NCBI GenBank assembly: GCA_947475815.1 | Contig: CANJOT010000005.1 | Span: 1 to 45,963, forward strand | DNA: 45,963 nucleotides | Origin: Burkholderiales bacterium | GTDB lineage: Bacteria > Pseudomonadota > Gammaproteobacteria > Burkholderiales > Burkholderiaceae_D | Reading direction: 5' to 3' | In this document: positions 33,439 to 42,401 of the stretch, in pieces | Numbering within the stretch: the stretch's first letter is position 1 | Layout: every line of letters starts with the position of its first letter | Notes under the pieces: generated by a model | Database searches by the model: none | What the model saw: only the letters and a program-made list of their open reading frames with translations | What the model was told of the DNA's origin: nothing | Position numbers and translations under genes: made by a program

Positions 33439-34959
33439 ATGGCTGAAAATCTTACCGAGGCGACCGAGGTCAAAAACGGCCTGCCCGAAGCGGCAGTCGG
33501 CAATGCCACGCCGCGTGATCCCGAAGATGCGCAACGTGCTCTGGATCGTGTTCAGTTCATGCTGCGCCGCGCCGACCGGGTGGAAAGCCAGGCGCGCCGC
33601 CACAATCAGGGCGGGCAGGAAGAGCGTCAGCAGATCGTCGAAAACCTCGCCCACCAGCAGAATGAGGCCGAGCTGCGCCACTTGCTCGACCACCTGCATC
33701 CGGCCGATGCGGCCTACATCCTCGAAGCCCTGCCACTGGTTGATCGCCAGTCGGTCTGGCAGCACATCAAGTCCGAACAATGCCTGATCGATTCGGGCGA
33801 AGTGTTGCTCGAGTTGTCCGATTCGGTGCGCGAATCGCTCATCGCCACCATGGACACCGACGAACTGGTGTCCGCCGCCGAAGACCTGGACGCCGACGAG
33901 CTGGCCGACCTCGCACCCGACCTGCCGCAGGAGGTCATCAACGAGTTGCAGCAAGGCCTGTCGATCGAAGAGCGCGAGCAGTTGCGCGCGGCCATGAGTT
34001 ATCCCGAAGACAGCGTCGGCGCGCGCATGGATTTCGAGATTCTCACCATCCGCGACGACGTCTCGCTGGAGGTGGTCTTGCGGTATCTGCGCCGTTTTGA
34101 CGCCCTGCCGGAGCAGACCGATCAGGTGTTTGTCGTCGACCGTGATGAAAGTCTCAAGGGTTCGCTGCCGCTCGACCGGCTGTTGCTCAACGAGCCCGAC
34201 ACCCTGGTGGTCGATGTCATGCGCACCGACCTGCTCACCCTGCAGCCGCACGACGACGCCGGCGAGGCCGCCCAGGCCTTTGAACGTTACGATCTGGTGT
34301 CGGCGCCGGTGGTTGATCGTCTGGGTAAACTGATCGGCCGCCTGACGGTGAACGAAGTGGTGGACGTCATCCGCGAAGAGTCCGACGAACAGGCCCTGTC
34401 CAAGGCCGGCCTGCGCGAGGAAGAAGACGTCTTCGCGCCGCTCAAGGATTCGATTCGCAACCGCGCGCCCTGGCTGATGCTTAACCTCGTGACGGCTTCG
34501 GTGGCGGCATACGTCGCGTCGCGTTTTGAAGGCACCGTCGGACATATCGTCATTCTGGCTTTCCTGATGTCCATCATCGCCGGCATCGGCGGCAATTCGG
34601 GCAATCAGACCATGACCCTGATCATCCGCGCCATTGCGCTCAACCGCATCAGCAGCGGTAGCCTGCGCACGCTCATCGTCAAGGAACTGTCGGTCAGCCT
34701 GACCATTGGTCTGCTCGGCGGTTTTGTTGCGGGCGGTTTTGCCTATGCCATCTCGGGGCGCATTGCGCTCTGGCCGGTGATGGCCTGCGCCATGATCCTC
34801 AACATGCTGGTTGGCGCCACGGTGGGCATGGTGGTACCGATTTTGCGTGACCGCTTCGGCAAGGACCCGGCGATCGGCTCATCGGTGTTGCTGACCTTCG
34901 CCACCGACACCCTGGGATTTTTTATTTTCCTCGGGCTGGCGACGATTTTCCTGGTGTAG
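33439..34959 (+). CDS. mgtE: Magnesium transporter MgtE
   Basis: MgtE is a homodimeric Mg2+ channel gated by its cytosolic domains. The 506 residues show the N domain (helical repeats, DELVSAAEDLDADELADLAP at about 135-154), a CBS pair (about 195-320, with LDRLLLNEPDTLV and VSAPVVDRLGKLIGRLTVNEV), the plug helix region, and five membrane helices (about 345-506) including GIGGNSGNQTMTLIIRAIAL, the conserved pore motif. The ATG at 33439 is preferred over one at 33376 that overlaps a -10 box; the ribosome site is weak. It is convergent with hemL, 13 nt apart. Confidence 0.94.
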   Translation: MAENLTEATEVKNGLPEAAVGNATPRDPEDAQRALDRVQFMLRRADRVESQARRHNQGGQEERQQIVENLAHQQNEAELRHLLDHLHPADAAYILEALPLVDRQSVWQHIKSEQCLIDSGEVLLELSDSVRESLIATMDTDELVSAAEDLDADELADLAPDLPQEVINELQQGLSIEEREQLRAAMSYPEDSVGARMDFEILTIRDDVSLEVVLRYLRRFDALPEQTDQVFVVDRDESLKGSLPLDRLLLNEPDTLVVDVMRTDLLTLQPHDDAGEAAQAFERYDLVSAPVVDRLGKLIGRLTVNEVVDVIREESDEQALSKAGLREEEDVFAPLKDSIRNRAPWLMLNLVTASVAAYVASRFEGTVGHIVILAFLMSIIAGIGGNSGNQTMTLIIRAIALNRISSGSLRTLIVKELSVSLTIGLLGGFVAGGFAYAISGRIALWPVMACAMILNMLVGATVGMVVPILRDRFGKDPAIGSSVLLTFATDTLGFFIFLGLATIFLV

Positions 34960-34972
34960 GCCGCCTGCACCC

Positions 34973-36253
34973 TTACAGCAGGGCGAAGGATTCGCCCGCC
35001 GCCCTCAATGTGGCATCGATGATGGCGTCGTCGTGTGCCGCGGAGACAAAGCCGGCTTCATACGCCGAGGGCGCCAGATACACGCCACGCTCGAGCATTA
35101 AGTGGAAAAAGCGCTTGAAGGCCTCGATGTCTGACGCCGCGACGTCTGCCAGTCTGGCCGGCAGCCTGCTGCTGAAATACAGCCCGAACATGCCACCGAT
35201 GGAGTCGGCACAAAATTCAACGCCAGCCGCTCTGGCCTGCGCGCTCAGGCCATCGGCCAGTTTGGCCGTCTGGGCGCTCAAACGATCATAGAAGCCAGGT
35301 TCCTGGATCAGCGTCAGGGTCGCCATGCCCGCCGCGACCGCGACCGGATTGCCAGACAGCGTGCCGGCCTGGTAGACCGGGCCCAGTGGCGAGAGCATCT
35401 GCATGATTTCCGCCCGTCCGCCAAAGGCTGCCACCGGCAAGCCGCCGCCGATCACCTTGCCCAGCGCCGTCAGGTCGGGCGTGATGCCATACAGTGATTG
35501 CGCGCCGCCCAGGGCCACGCGAAAGCCGCTCATCACTTCATCGAAGATTAGCAGCGCACCATGTTTCTGGCACAGGCTCTGCATGGCGGCCAGAAACTCC
35601 GCCGTGGCGCGCACCAGGTTCATGTTGCCGGCCACCGGTTCCACCATCACACAGGCGATCTGGTCGCCGTGCTGGCGGAAGGCCTCGTCGAGCTGGCCGA
35701 CATCGTTGTAGTCGAGCACGATGGTGTGCTGGGTGATCTCCGGCGGCACACCGGCCGAACTCGGCTCGTTGAAGGTGAGCAGGCCCGAGCCGGCCTTGAC
35801 CAGCAGACTATCGGAATGGCCGTGATAACAGCCGTCAAACTTGATGATTTTGGGCCGCCGCGTATAACCACGCGCCAGACGCAGGGCGCTCATGGTGGCT
35901 TCCGTGCCCGAACTCACCAGACGTACCTGCTCAATCGATGGCACGAGCCGGCAGATTTCTTCGGCCATGACCACCTCGGCCTCGGTCGGCGTGCCAAAAC
36001 CGAGGCCGCGCGCCACGGCTTGCTGCACGGCCTGCACCACCAGCGGATGGGCGTGGCCGACAATGGCCGGACCCCAGCTGTTGATGTAATCGATGTAGCC
36101 GCGGCCGTTGACGTCAAACATGCGCGCGCCCAGGGCGTGGCTCATGAAGCGCGGCGTGCCGCCCACCTGCCGGAAGGCGCGCACGGGTGAATTGACGCCG
36201 CCGGGCGTGGTCTGGCAGGCGCGTTCGAAGAGTTGTTCGTTGAGATCGGTCAT
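34973..36253 (-). CDS. hemL: Glutamate-1-semialdehyde 2,1-aminomutase
   Basis: HemL makes 5-aminolevulinate from glutamate-1-semialdehyde in the C5 heme pathway, using PLP. The 426 residues carry [16 protein letters not shown] (115-130), the DEVMSGFR motif (238-245) and the PLP lysine K266 in [13 protein letters not shown]. It starts 9 nt after thiE and is the last gene of the thiD-thiE-hemL operon on this strand, an arrangement found in several Burkholderiales. It is convergent with mgtE. Confidence 0.97.
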   Translation of the reverse strand: MTDLNEQLFERACQTTPGGVNSPVRAFRQVGGTPRFMSHALGARMFDVNGRGYIDYINSWGPAIVGHAHPLVVQAVQQAVARGLGFGTPTEAEVVMAEEICRLVPSIEQVRLVSSGTEATMSALRLARGYTRRPKIIKFDGCYHGHSDSLLVKAGSGLLTFNEPSSAGVPPEITQHTIVLDYNDVGQLDEAFRQHGDQIACVMVEPVAGNMNLVRATAEFLAAMQSLCQKHGALLIFDEVMSGFRVALGGAQSLYGITPDLTALGKVIGGGLPVAAFGGRAEIMQMLSPLGPVYQAGTLSGNPVAVAAGMATLTLIQEPGFYDRLSAQTAKLADGLSAQARAAGVEFCADSIGGMFGLYFSSRLPARLADVAASDIEAFKRFFHLMLERGVYLAPSAYEAGFVSAAHDDAIIDATLRAAGESFALL

Positions 36254-36262
36254 GAGAAAGAG

Positions 36263-36994
36263 TCAGGCTGCATGAGGGGTGGAGTCGTTCGGGGCGGCCG
36301 GGCGCAGGCGTCGCGCCAGTTCATAGGTGTGCCGTCGGATGTCGTTGGCGTCGTACAGATCGGAAATCAGCGCGGCGGCATCGGCGCCGGCCTCGACCAG
36401 TTGATCGATGTTGCGGGCATTGATGCCACCGATGCCGACCATGGGCAGACCGAGCGGACGGGCGCGTGCGAACAGGGCCAGATTGGCGCGTGTCGCCGCC
36501 GGTTTGGTGCGCGACTGGAACATGCTGCCAAAGGCGATGTAGTCAGCACCCGCGAGCAGGGCGTATTCGGCGCGGTCGAGACGGTCGTAACAGGAAATGC
36601 CGAGCAGGCGGTTGGGCCCGAGCAGGCGGCGTTGGGTGCTCAGGTCGCCATCGGTGTCGCCGATGTGCAGACCGTCGGCGTCGACTTCGAGTGCCAGATC
36701 GAGATGATCGTTGACGATCAGCAGGCTCTTGCGCTGGTGGCACAGCGCTACCAGCGCGCTGGCCTGTTCGTGGCGCAGCGCACGGCTGGCTGATTTGTGA
36801 CGGTACTGCACCACACGGGCGCCGCCACGCAACACCAGCAGGGTCTTGGCCAGCAGGATGTCGGTATCGTTTTCATCGGGCGTAATGGCATAAATGCCGC
36901 GGATGCGTGCGCGCAGCGCCAGCCGGGTTTCTGAAATCGCGACTTTGCCACCGGACTCGGCACCGCGTGGCGGCTCACCTGTCGGGCCGTTCAT
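36263..36994 (-). CDS. thiE: Thiamine-phosphate synthase
   Basis: ThiE joins HMP pyrophosphate and thiazole phosphate into thiamine monophosphate. The 243-residue TIM-barrel protein has IYAITPDE, VVQYRHKSAS, LIVNDHLDLALEVDADGLHIG (key residues NDHxDLA and GLHIG), FGSMFQSRTKP and VGIGGINARN. About 25 N-terminal residues precede the usual start; ATG at 36994 overlaps the thiD stop by 4 nt (ATGA), supporting this start. In the family the phosphate-binding part often reads GxxFxTxTK; here it is GSMFQSRTK. Confidence 0.94.
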   Translation of the reverse strand: MNGPTGEPPRGAESGGKVAISETRLALRARIRGIYAITPDENDTDILLAKTLLVLRGGARVVQYRHKSASRALRHEQASALVALCHQRKSLLIVNDHLDLALEVDADGLHIGDTDGDLSTQRRLLGPNRLLGISCYDRLDRAEYALLAGADYIAFGSMFQSRTKPAATRANLALFARARPLGLPMVGIGGINARNIDQLVEAGADAAALISDLYDANDIRRHTYELARRLRPAAPNDSTPHAA

Positions 36995-37884
36995 GAGGGC
37001 TGGGCCGGTCGACTGTCGGGCTCGCTCAGGGTGCCGTTCTCCTGCAATTCACGGGCCCAGAAAAAACGGTCCGGCAGATGCTGGCCCATGCCCGGACGAA
37101 AACCCGAAGACAGGGCCTGCCAGGTGTATTCCTGGGCTTCGCGCACGGCCTCGGGGATGTCCAGGCCATTGGCGAGCAGTGCCGCGATGGCCGAAGCCAG
37201 TGTGCAGCCCGAACCATGGTAGCTGCCCGGCAGACGTTCCCAGGCGTCGCTGCGCAGGATGCTGCCTTCGGTGTAGAGCGTGTTGACGACCTCGCTGGTG
37301 TTTTCGTGCGTGCCGGTAATGAGTACGAATTCGCTACCCCATTCGATCAGGCGGTCGGCGCAGACACTCAGTTCAAGACTGCTGCCATCCTCGTCGTCGA
37401 CATCCCCGCCATCCTCGCCATCGCTGTCCTGGCGCGCCAGACGGCGTGCTTCCAGACTGTTGGGCGTCAGGATGGTGGTTTGCGGGATGAGCAGTTCACG
37501 GATCGCAGCAATCACCTCGTCGTCGCCAAAGGCGTCGCCGCGGCCGCTCGCCAGCACCGGGTCGAGCACCAGCGGAATGTCCGGATAATCGGAGACGATT
37601 TCGGCGATCACGGCAACCGCTTCAACACTGCCGAGCACGCCAATCTTGAAGGCCGCCACCGGCATGTCTTCCAGAAGGCAGCGCGCCTGCGCATCGATGA
37701 AGTCGGCGTCGATGGCGATGAATTCCTCGACCCCGGCGGTGTCCTGCACCGTCAGGCCGGTGACGACCGACAGCCCATGGCAGCCCATGCTGGCCACCGT
37801 CATGAGGTCAGCCTGCAGACCGGCACCACCGGTGGGGTCGCTGGCGGCGAAGATCATTACGAGGGGCGGTGTGGCGACGGACAT
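36991..37884 (-). CDS. thiD: Hydroxymethylpyrimidine/phosphomethylpyrimidine kinase
   Basis: ThiD phosphorylates HMP to HMP pyrophosphate for thiamine synthesis. The 297 residues have the ribokinase-type start IFAASDPTGGAGLQAD (11-26), VLDPVLASGRGD and the late anion hole GSGCTLASAIAA. An acidic insertion of about 18 residues (152-169, rich in Asp/Glu/Gly) sits between the EARRLA helix and the next helix and is not part of the usual fold. No TPP riboswitch is visible upstream. First gene of the thiD-thiE-hemL operon; divergent from rubredoxin across 285 bp. Confidence 0.95.
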   Translation of the reverse strand: MSVATPPLVMIFAASDPTGGAGLQADLMTVASMGCHGLSVVTGLTVQDTAGVEEFIAIDADFIDAQARCLLEDMPVAAFKIGVLGSVEAVAVIAEIVSDYPDIPLVLDPVLASGRGDAFGDDEVIAAIRELLIPQTTILTPNSLEARRLARQDSDGEDGGDVDDEDGSSLELSVCADRLIEWGSEFVLITGTHENTSEVVNTLYTEGSILRSDAWERLPGSYHGSGCTLASAIAALLANGLDIPEAVREAQEYTWQALSSGFRPGMGQHLPDRFFWARELQENGTLSEPDSRPAQPS

Positions 37885-38058
37885 GGGGTCCCAGAGTGTG
37901 AATTGGCAATGACCTGCAACTTGTGACAGTCTTTTGCGATGTTGTCGTGCGTTACGAAGACTGCGCGGGCGCGAACTTGGTAATATCGGGGCAGATCAAA
38001 AAAAGCAAGATGACAGTCACGCTGATCTGGTGCATTGAGTATGTCCTTGATGCGGTGG

Positions 38059-38087
38059 TTGACCAAATCCGTGTGGCCTGTCATAAA
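38059..38087 (+). promoter_or_regulatory. Sigma-70-type promoter for rubredoxin / pil cluster
   Basis: TTGACC (38059-38064, 5 of 6), a 17-nt spacer, and CATAAA (38082-38087, 4 of 6). It is the best promoter match in the 285-bp thiD-rubredoxin gap and would give a leader of about 76 nt before the rubredoxin gene. Confidence 0.5.
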
Positions 38088-38169
38088 GCGCGGTGCAAAG
38101 CACTGCCCCGATTTTACTGTATGGATGGGGTTGTAGCGTGTACCAACATGGAACTCGGGAAAGAGACGT

Positions 38170-38334
38170 ATGAAAACGTGGATGTGCCTTATTTGTGGAT
38201 GGATTTACGACGAAGCAGCGGGCTTGCCGGAAGAGGATATTGCGCCGGGAACTCGCTGGGAGGATGTGCCGATCAACTGGACTTGTCCGGAGTGCGGCGC
38301 GCGCAAGGAAGATTTTGAGATGGTCGAATTGTGA
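38170..38334 (+). CDS. Rubredoxin
   Basis: A 54-residue iron protein, MKTWMCLICGWIYDEAAG at its start, with the four Cys ligands at C6, C9, C39 and C42 (CLICG and CPECG) that bind one iron. The aromatic core residues W4, Y13 and W37 are also present. Rubredoxins carry single electrons between soluble reductases and partners such as hydroxylases or oxygen-defence proteins; the partner here is unknown. GGGAAAGAG just upstream is an acceptable ribosome site. Its position directly before pilG is conserved in many beta- and gammaproteobacteria. Confidence 0.96.
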   Translation: MKTWMCLICGWIYDEAAGLPEEDIAPGTRWEDVPINWTCPECGARKEDFEMVEL

Positions 38335-38399
38335 ACGGGCCCTTACTCCAGTGCCGCATGGCCGGTTGGAGCAACGGCCACTGAGCCTCCCGTGGTCTC

Positions 38400-38417
38400 G
38401 CACCCCGGCCGGGGTGC
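38400..38417. repeat. Perfect 18-bp palindrome before pilG
   Basis: GCACCCCGGCCGGGGTGC lies 19 nt upstream of the pilG start codon and 65 nt after the rubredoxin stop. It has no U-run, so it is not a standard terminator; as RNA it would fold into a very stable stem close to the pilG ribosome site. Confidence 0.8.
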
Positions 38418-38436
38418 AACCATGGATGAATAAAGT

Positions 38437-38844
38437 ATGACCGGTAAGACTGAAAATTCCGAGTTCTCTGGCCTGAAAGTGATGGTCATTGACGATAGCA
38501 GCACCATCCGGCGCAGCGCGGAAATCTTTCTGGTCCATTCCGGTTGTCAGGTCATCCTGGCCGAAGACGGCTTCGACGCCCTCTCGAAAATCAGCGATCA
38601 CCAGCCCCATCTCATTTTCTGCGACGTCCTCATGCCGCGGCTGGATGGTTACCAGACGTGCGCGCTGATCAAGCGCAGCCCGCGGTTCCATGCCACGCCC
38701 GTGGTCATGCTGTCGAGCAAGGACGGTCTGTTCGACCGTGCGCGCGGCCGTATGGTGGGGTCGGAAGAATATCTCACCAAGCCGTTCAGCAAGGACAGCC
38801 TGTTGCTGGCGGTACGCCAGCACGCGCGGTCAGCGGCGGGGTAG
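38437..38844 (+). CDS. pilG: Twitching motility response regulator PilG
   Basis: PilG is a single-domain, CheY-like response regulator of the Pil-Chp system that promotes type IV pilus extension. The 135 residues form one receiver domain: acidic pocket D19-D20 (VIDDSST), phosphoacceptor D63 in FCDVLMPRLDG, switch Ser in MLSSKDG and conserved Lys in TKPF. No output domain. It lies 102 nt after rubredoxin; a terminator-like hairpin follows before pilH. Confidence 0.94.
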   Translation: MTGKTENSEFSGLKVMVIDDSSTIRRSAEIFLVHSGCQVILAEDGFDALSKISDHQPHLIFCDVLMPRLDGYQTCALIKRSPRFHATPVVMLSSKDGLFDRARGRMVGSEEYLTKPFSKDSLLLAVRQHARSAAG

Positions 38845-38855
38845 TGATGCTGGTG

Positions 38856-38893
38856 ACACCCTTGGTCGATGGCCGGGGTGTTGTTGTTTTTTT
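38856..38893 (+). terminator. Intrinsic-terminator-like hairpin between pilG and pilH
   Basis: ACACCC (38856-38861) pairs with GGGTGT (38876-38881) around a 14-nt loop with possible inner pairing, followed by TGTTG and seven T residues (38887-38893). It could attenuate transcription from pilG into pilHIJ-chpA. Confidence 0.6.
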
Positions 38894-38928
38894 GAGGAAA
38901 TGCGGGCTTGGCCCGCCAGGGAGGAAGC

Positions 38929-39306
38929 ATGTCGATCAGGAAAATTCTTGTCGTGGACGACTCGCCCACCGAGCGTTTCTTTTATGCTGATTTGCTGGCG
39001 CGCGCCGGTTATCAGGTTGTGCTGGCCGAGGACGGTGAGCAGGCCGTTGCGCTGGCGCTCTCGGAGAAGCCCGAACTCATTGTCATGGACGTCATCATGC
39101 CGGGACAGAACGGCTTTCAGGTCACGCGCGCCATCAGTCGCGACCCGCAGACTGCCCACATTCCCGTCATTCTGTGTACCAGCAAGGATGCCGAGACGGA
39201 TCGTTACTGGGGCATCAAGCAGGGCGCGCGCGAATATCTCGTCAAGCCTGTCGACCCCGAGCAACTGCTTGCCCGCATCGGCGCGCTGGCCACTGTGGCG
39301 AACTGA
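38929..39306 (+). CDS. pilH: Twitching motility response regulator PilH
   Basis: PilH is the second CheY-like regulator of the Pil-Chp system, thought to oppose PilG by acting on pilus retraction or as a phosphate sink. The 125 residues hold D10-D11 (VVDDSPT), phosphoacceptor D54 (VMDVIMPGQNG), the Thr switch in CTSKD and the Lys of VKPVD. The start at 38929 is fixed by GGGAGGAAG immediately upstream; an in-frame ATG at 38908 precedes that site. pilI follows after 14 nt. Confidence 0.95.
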   Translation: MSIRKILVVDDSPTERFFYADLLARAGYQVVLAEDGEQAVALALSEKPELIVMDVIMPGQNGFQVTRAISRDPQTAHIPVILCTSKDAETDRYWGIKQGAREYLVKPVDPEQLLARIGALATVAN

Positions 39307-39320
39307 GCCGAGCGTTTGCC

Positions 39321-39902
39321 ATGGACGAAATTTTCGCTGGCCCGCGCGAGCCAGAGCGCGTCGTCTTCCGACCGGGTGATCGGAGCCGCAGCCGTGATCG
39401 CCTGCGCGCCTTCCAGTCCGGCCTCGCCGAGCGTCTGCAGCAGGCGCGCGAACAGCCGGCGGGCGTCACCATGCTTGCGGTGTTTTTCGGCGCTCGGCCC
39501 TGCCTGCTGGCGCTCGATGAAGTGAGTGAAATCATGGCTCTGCCTGCGCTGACCCCTGTGCCCCATGTACAGCCCTGGTTGCTGGGTGTTGCAAACTTGC
39601 GTGGACGCCTGGTCAGCGTGGCCGATTTGTCGCAATATTGCGGGCATGAACCCCTGCCCATCGACAAAGACAGCCGTCTCATCAGCGTGGCCCTGCCCTT
39701 GCGCTGCAATGCCGCGTTCGTCGTGTCGAGTATCGCCGGGCTGCGCCATCCGGATGAGATGGAGTCGGTCGTCCCTGATCGCCCGTCGCATTCCTGGGAA
39801 GGGGCTCCCCTGCTTGACACCGCCGGGCGGATCTGGCGTCCCCTGTCGCTGCGGACGCTGGTGCGCGAAGGCACATTTCTGCGGGTGGCGCGCGGACCTT
39901 GA
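39321..39902 (+). CDS. pilI: CheW-like adaptor PilI
   Basis: PilI couples the receptor PilJ to the kinase ChpA. The 193 residues contain one CheW domain (about 45-190): EIMALPALTPVPHVQPWLLG (EVxxxxxLTPVP type), GVANLRGRLVSVADLSQYCG, and a conserved late strand. No catalytic residues are expected. A perfect 10-bp hairpin lies in the 125-bp gap before pilJ. Confidence 0.93.
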   Translation: MDEIFAGPREPERVVFRPGDRSRSRDRLRAFQSGLAERLQQAREQPAGVTMLAVFFGARPCLLALDEVSEIMALPALTPVPHVQPWLLGVANLRGRLVSVADLSQYCGHEPLPIDKDSRLISVALPLRCNAAFVVSSIAGLRHPDEMESVVPDRPSHSWEGAPLLDTAGRIWRPLSLRTLVREGTFLRVARGP

Positions 39903-39924
39903 GTGGCGGCGTACAGGCCGCACG

Positions 39925-39951
39925 GTCTTGCCCGCGACCCACGGGCAAGAC
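39925..39951 (+). repeat. Hairpin between pilI and pilJ
   Basis: GTCTTGCCCG-cgaccca-CGGGCAAGAC: a 10-bp perfect stem with a 7-nt loop, 22 nt after pilI, followed by GGTCCTTTCTCTG. It has only a weak T-rich tract and may act as a partial terminator or an mRNA stabilising/processing element. Confidence 0.65.
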
Positions 39952-40027
39952 GGTCCTTTCTCTGTGGGACTGGCCACAAGGCTAGTCACAAGGCAAGTTG
40001 TTCGAACATTTTCAATCAGAGTTCAAC

Positions 40028-42325
40028 ATGGTATTCAAACTGCCCAGGATGCCCCTGAAAAAGCATTCAGCCGGCGAGCACGAGAGCGCTGGTCCGGCCC
40101 TGCCGGCACACCCGCAGGGCGCCTCGTTTGCGGGAGAGGATGCCGGTCTGGCGGGTCCCACAGGCGACCCCGAGACGGCTGTGCCGCCGTCCGCTGCCGC
40201 CCAGCCCGGCGCCCCTGCTACCCTAGCGTTTCGTGCGCCGCTGCAACGCGCACGCCTGGCTCTGGCCCGGCAGTTGCGCAAGCCTTTGCCCCTGATCGGC
40301 GGCCGGCCCCTGACCGTGCAATTGCACGTGCTTGCCGGCTTCACTGCGGGAATGCTGGTTCTTGCGCTTCTGGTCGTTGTTTTTGACTTGCGTCAGGCTT
40401 CCAATGCGGCGGTACAGGCCGAGCTGACGGGGGAGCTGATGCTGCATTCACAACGTCTTGCCAAGGCCGTACCCAACGCCGTGCAGGGCAACCCGCAGGC
40501 TTTCGTGCTGCTGCGTGACAGCCGTCCCCGCTTTGCCGCCAGCCTGGCCTTGCTCACTGAAGGCGGGCAACAGGGCAATCGTTCCGTGGCGTCGCCCAGC
40601 GGTGACGCGGCGCAGCTGCTGGCAGAACTCGGGAAACTCTGGACCCCGACCAGTCGGGCCGCGAGCGTGGTGCTCGACAACGAAGCGATTCTGACTGGCA
40701 TTGGCACGATCGTGCGGCGCATCAACGAAGGCAATCCGCAACTGCTTGAACTGACTGAACAGATCGCGGCCGCCCGGCTGCAGGGAGGCGCCAGCGCGCG
40801 CGAGATCGCCGAGTCCAGCCGCCTGGTCATGCTCACCCAGCGAATTGCCAAGAACGTCAACGAATTGCTCACCTCTCAGGGCGACAGCCCCGAAATCGCC
40901 TTCCTGCTCGGCAAGGATACCAACAGCTTTCGTGATCTGGTCGAGTCCATGGCCCTGACGGTACGCCGCGATCCCGACATGAACGTGATGGTCGGCAACC
41001 TGCAAAAGGAGTTCGTCGACGTTCAGCGTCAGCTCGGTGGCCTGCTGGCCAACCAGCAAAGCATTACCGCCGCCAAACTTGCCCAGCAGCTGGTGTTTCG
41101 TGACAACGAAGCGCTGCGCGAGCGCATCGCCGGTCTGCAGGCGCGCTTCGCGGAGGAGGACGGCATCCGCCTGTATTACATTGCCGCGCTCATCGTGACC
41201 GGATCGCTGGCCCTGCTCGGTGCTTTGCTGATCGGCCGACTCTATCTGGACGACAGCGCCGCACGCGCTCTGGAGGCGGAACGTCGTAGTGTGCAGGCCC
41301 GGGGGGAAGAGGAACAGGCGCGCCGTCAGAATGAAGCCAACCAGACGGCCATCAAACGCCTCATGGACGAGTTGCAGGAAGTTGCTGACGGCAACCTCAG
41401 TGCCCAGGCCACCGTGTCCGAAGACATCACCGGCGCAATTGCCGATTCGGTCAACTACACCCTTGAAGAACTGCGTGGTCTGGTCGCGCGCATCAACAAG
41501 ACCGCTGCCCAGGTCACCCGCGCCACGACCGAGGCACGCGAGACCTCGGAGCGGCTGTTGCAGGCGGCACGTCAGGAAGCGCTCGAAATTCGCCAGACCG
41601 GTGAGGCTGTACTGCACATGGCAGGCCAGATCAATCTGGTCTCGACCTCGGCTGCCGAGTCTGCCGGTGTGGCGCGTGAGTCGCTCGCAGTCGCCACGCG
41701 GGGCCGCGAGGCAGTGGCCAATTCCATCTCCGGCATGGACGAGATCCGCGAACAGATTCAGGAGACTTCAAAACGCATCAAACGCCTCGGTGAGTCTTCG
41801 CAGGAGATTGGGGAAATCACCGAACTGATTTCCGACATCACTGAACAGACCAACGTGCTTGCCCTGAATGCGGCCATCCAGGCGGCTTCGGCCGGCGAGG
41901 CCGGGCGGGGATTTTCAGTGGTGGCCGAAGAAGTGCAGCGGCTCGCGGAACGGTCCGCCGAGGCGACCCGGCAAATCGGTGCTCTGGTGCGGACCATTCA
42001 GACCGATACTCAGGATGCCGTGTTCGCCATGGAAAAATCGACTGAGGGTGTGGTCGCGGGAACCCGCTTGTCGGACGCCGCAGGTCAGGCGCTGACTGAT
42101 ATTGACCGCGTGTCACGCCAGCTCGCCGGCCTGATTGAAAACATCTCGGCCACCACCTCCAGCCAGGCTGTCTCGGCCGGTGAGGTGGCACGCAGCATCG
42201 AACACATCCTGCGGCTCAGTGAAGACAATGCGGAAGGAACGCAAAATACCTCCGGTGCGATTACCCAGTTGTCGGTTCTGGTCGATGAACTCAGAATCTC
42301 GGTGGCGCGTTTCAAGGTGGCCTGA
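40028..42325 (+). CDS. pilJ: Methyl-accepting chemotaxis protein PilJ
   Basis: PilJ is the receptor of the Pil-Chp system. From the ATG at 40028 it has 765 residues: an unusually long cytoplasmic Pro/Ala-rich N-terminus (about 1-98), a membrane helix (about 101-120), a periplasmic region with two PilJ-type helical modules (about 125-375), a second membrane helix (about 383-405), HAMP-like region, and the signalling hairpin with [20 protein letters not shown] (key residues [15 protein letters not shown]) near residues 595-630. The frame allows a TTG start at 39998 that would add 10 residues. chpA follows after 76 nt. Confidence 0.95.
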   Translation: MVFKLPRMPLKKHSAGEHESAGPALPAHPQGASFAGEDAGLAGPTGDPETAVPPSAAAQPGAPATLAFRAPLQRARLALARQLRKPLPLIGGRPLTVQLHVLAGFTAGMLVLALLVVVFDLRQASNAAVQAELTGELMLHSQRLAKAVPNAVQGNPQAFVLLRDSRPRFAASLALLTEGGQQGNRSVASPSGDAAQLLAELGKLWTPTSRAASVVLDNEAILTGIGTIVRRINEGNPQLLELTEQIAAARLQGGASAREIAESSRLVMLTQRIAKNVNELLTSQGDSPEIAFLLGKDTNSFRDLVESMALTVRRDPDMNVMVGNLQKEFVDVQRQLGGLLANQQSITAAKLAQQLVFRDNEALRERIAGLQARFAEEDGIRLYYIAALIVTGSLALLGALLIGRLYLDDSAARALEAERRSVQARGEEEQARRQNEANQTAIKRLMDELQEVADGNLSAQATVSEDITGAIADSVNYTLEELRGLVARINKTAAQVTRATTEARETSERLLQAARQEALEIRQTGEAVLHMAGQINLVSTSAAESAGVARESLAVATRGREAVANSISGMDEIREQIQETSKRIKRLGESSQEIGEITELISDITEQTNVLALNAAIQAASAGEAGRGFSVVAEEVQRLAERSAEATRQIGALVRTIQTDTQDAVFAMEKSTEGVVAGTRLSDAAGQALTDIDRVSRQLAGLIENISATTSSQAVSAGEVARSIEHILRLSEDNAEGTQNTSGAITQLSVLVDELRISVARFKVA

Positions 42326-42401
42326 GCGCCCACGCCATGCTCCGCCTGATTTGAAAAGTGTGTCCGACGATGCGCCAATCTGAATTCAACCCGGTCTCCC
42401 C

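Noticed and set aside
32608-34545. A 645-codon open frame on the reverse strand opposite mtgA and mgtE.
   Set aside because: Same mirror effect; the forward strand encodes two intact known proteins.
38021-38030. CTGATCTGG, a fragment resembling part of a TPP riboswitch, near thiD.
   Set aside because: It is on the wrong strand for thiD and the other conserved riboswitch segments are missing.
37923-38318. A 131-codon forward frame covering the thiD-rubredoxin gap.
   Set aside because: It overlaps the rubredoxin gene in another frame; rubredoxin has all four Cys ligands and a ribosome site.
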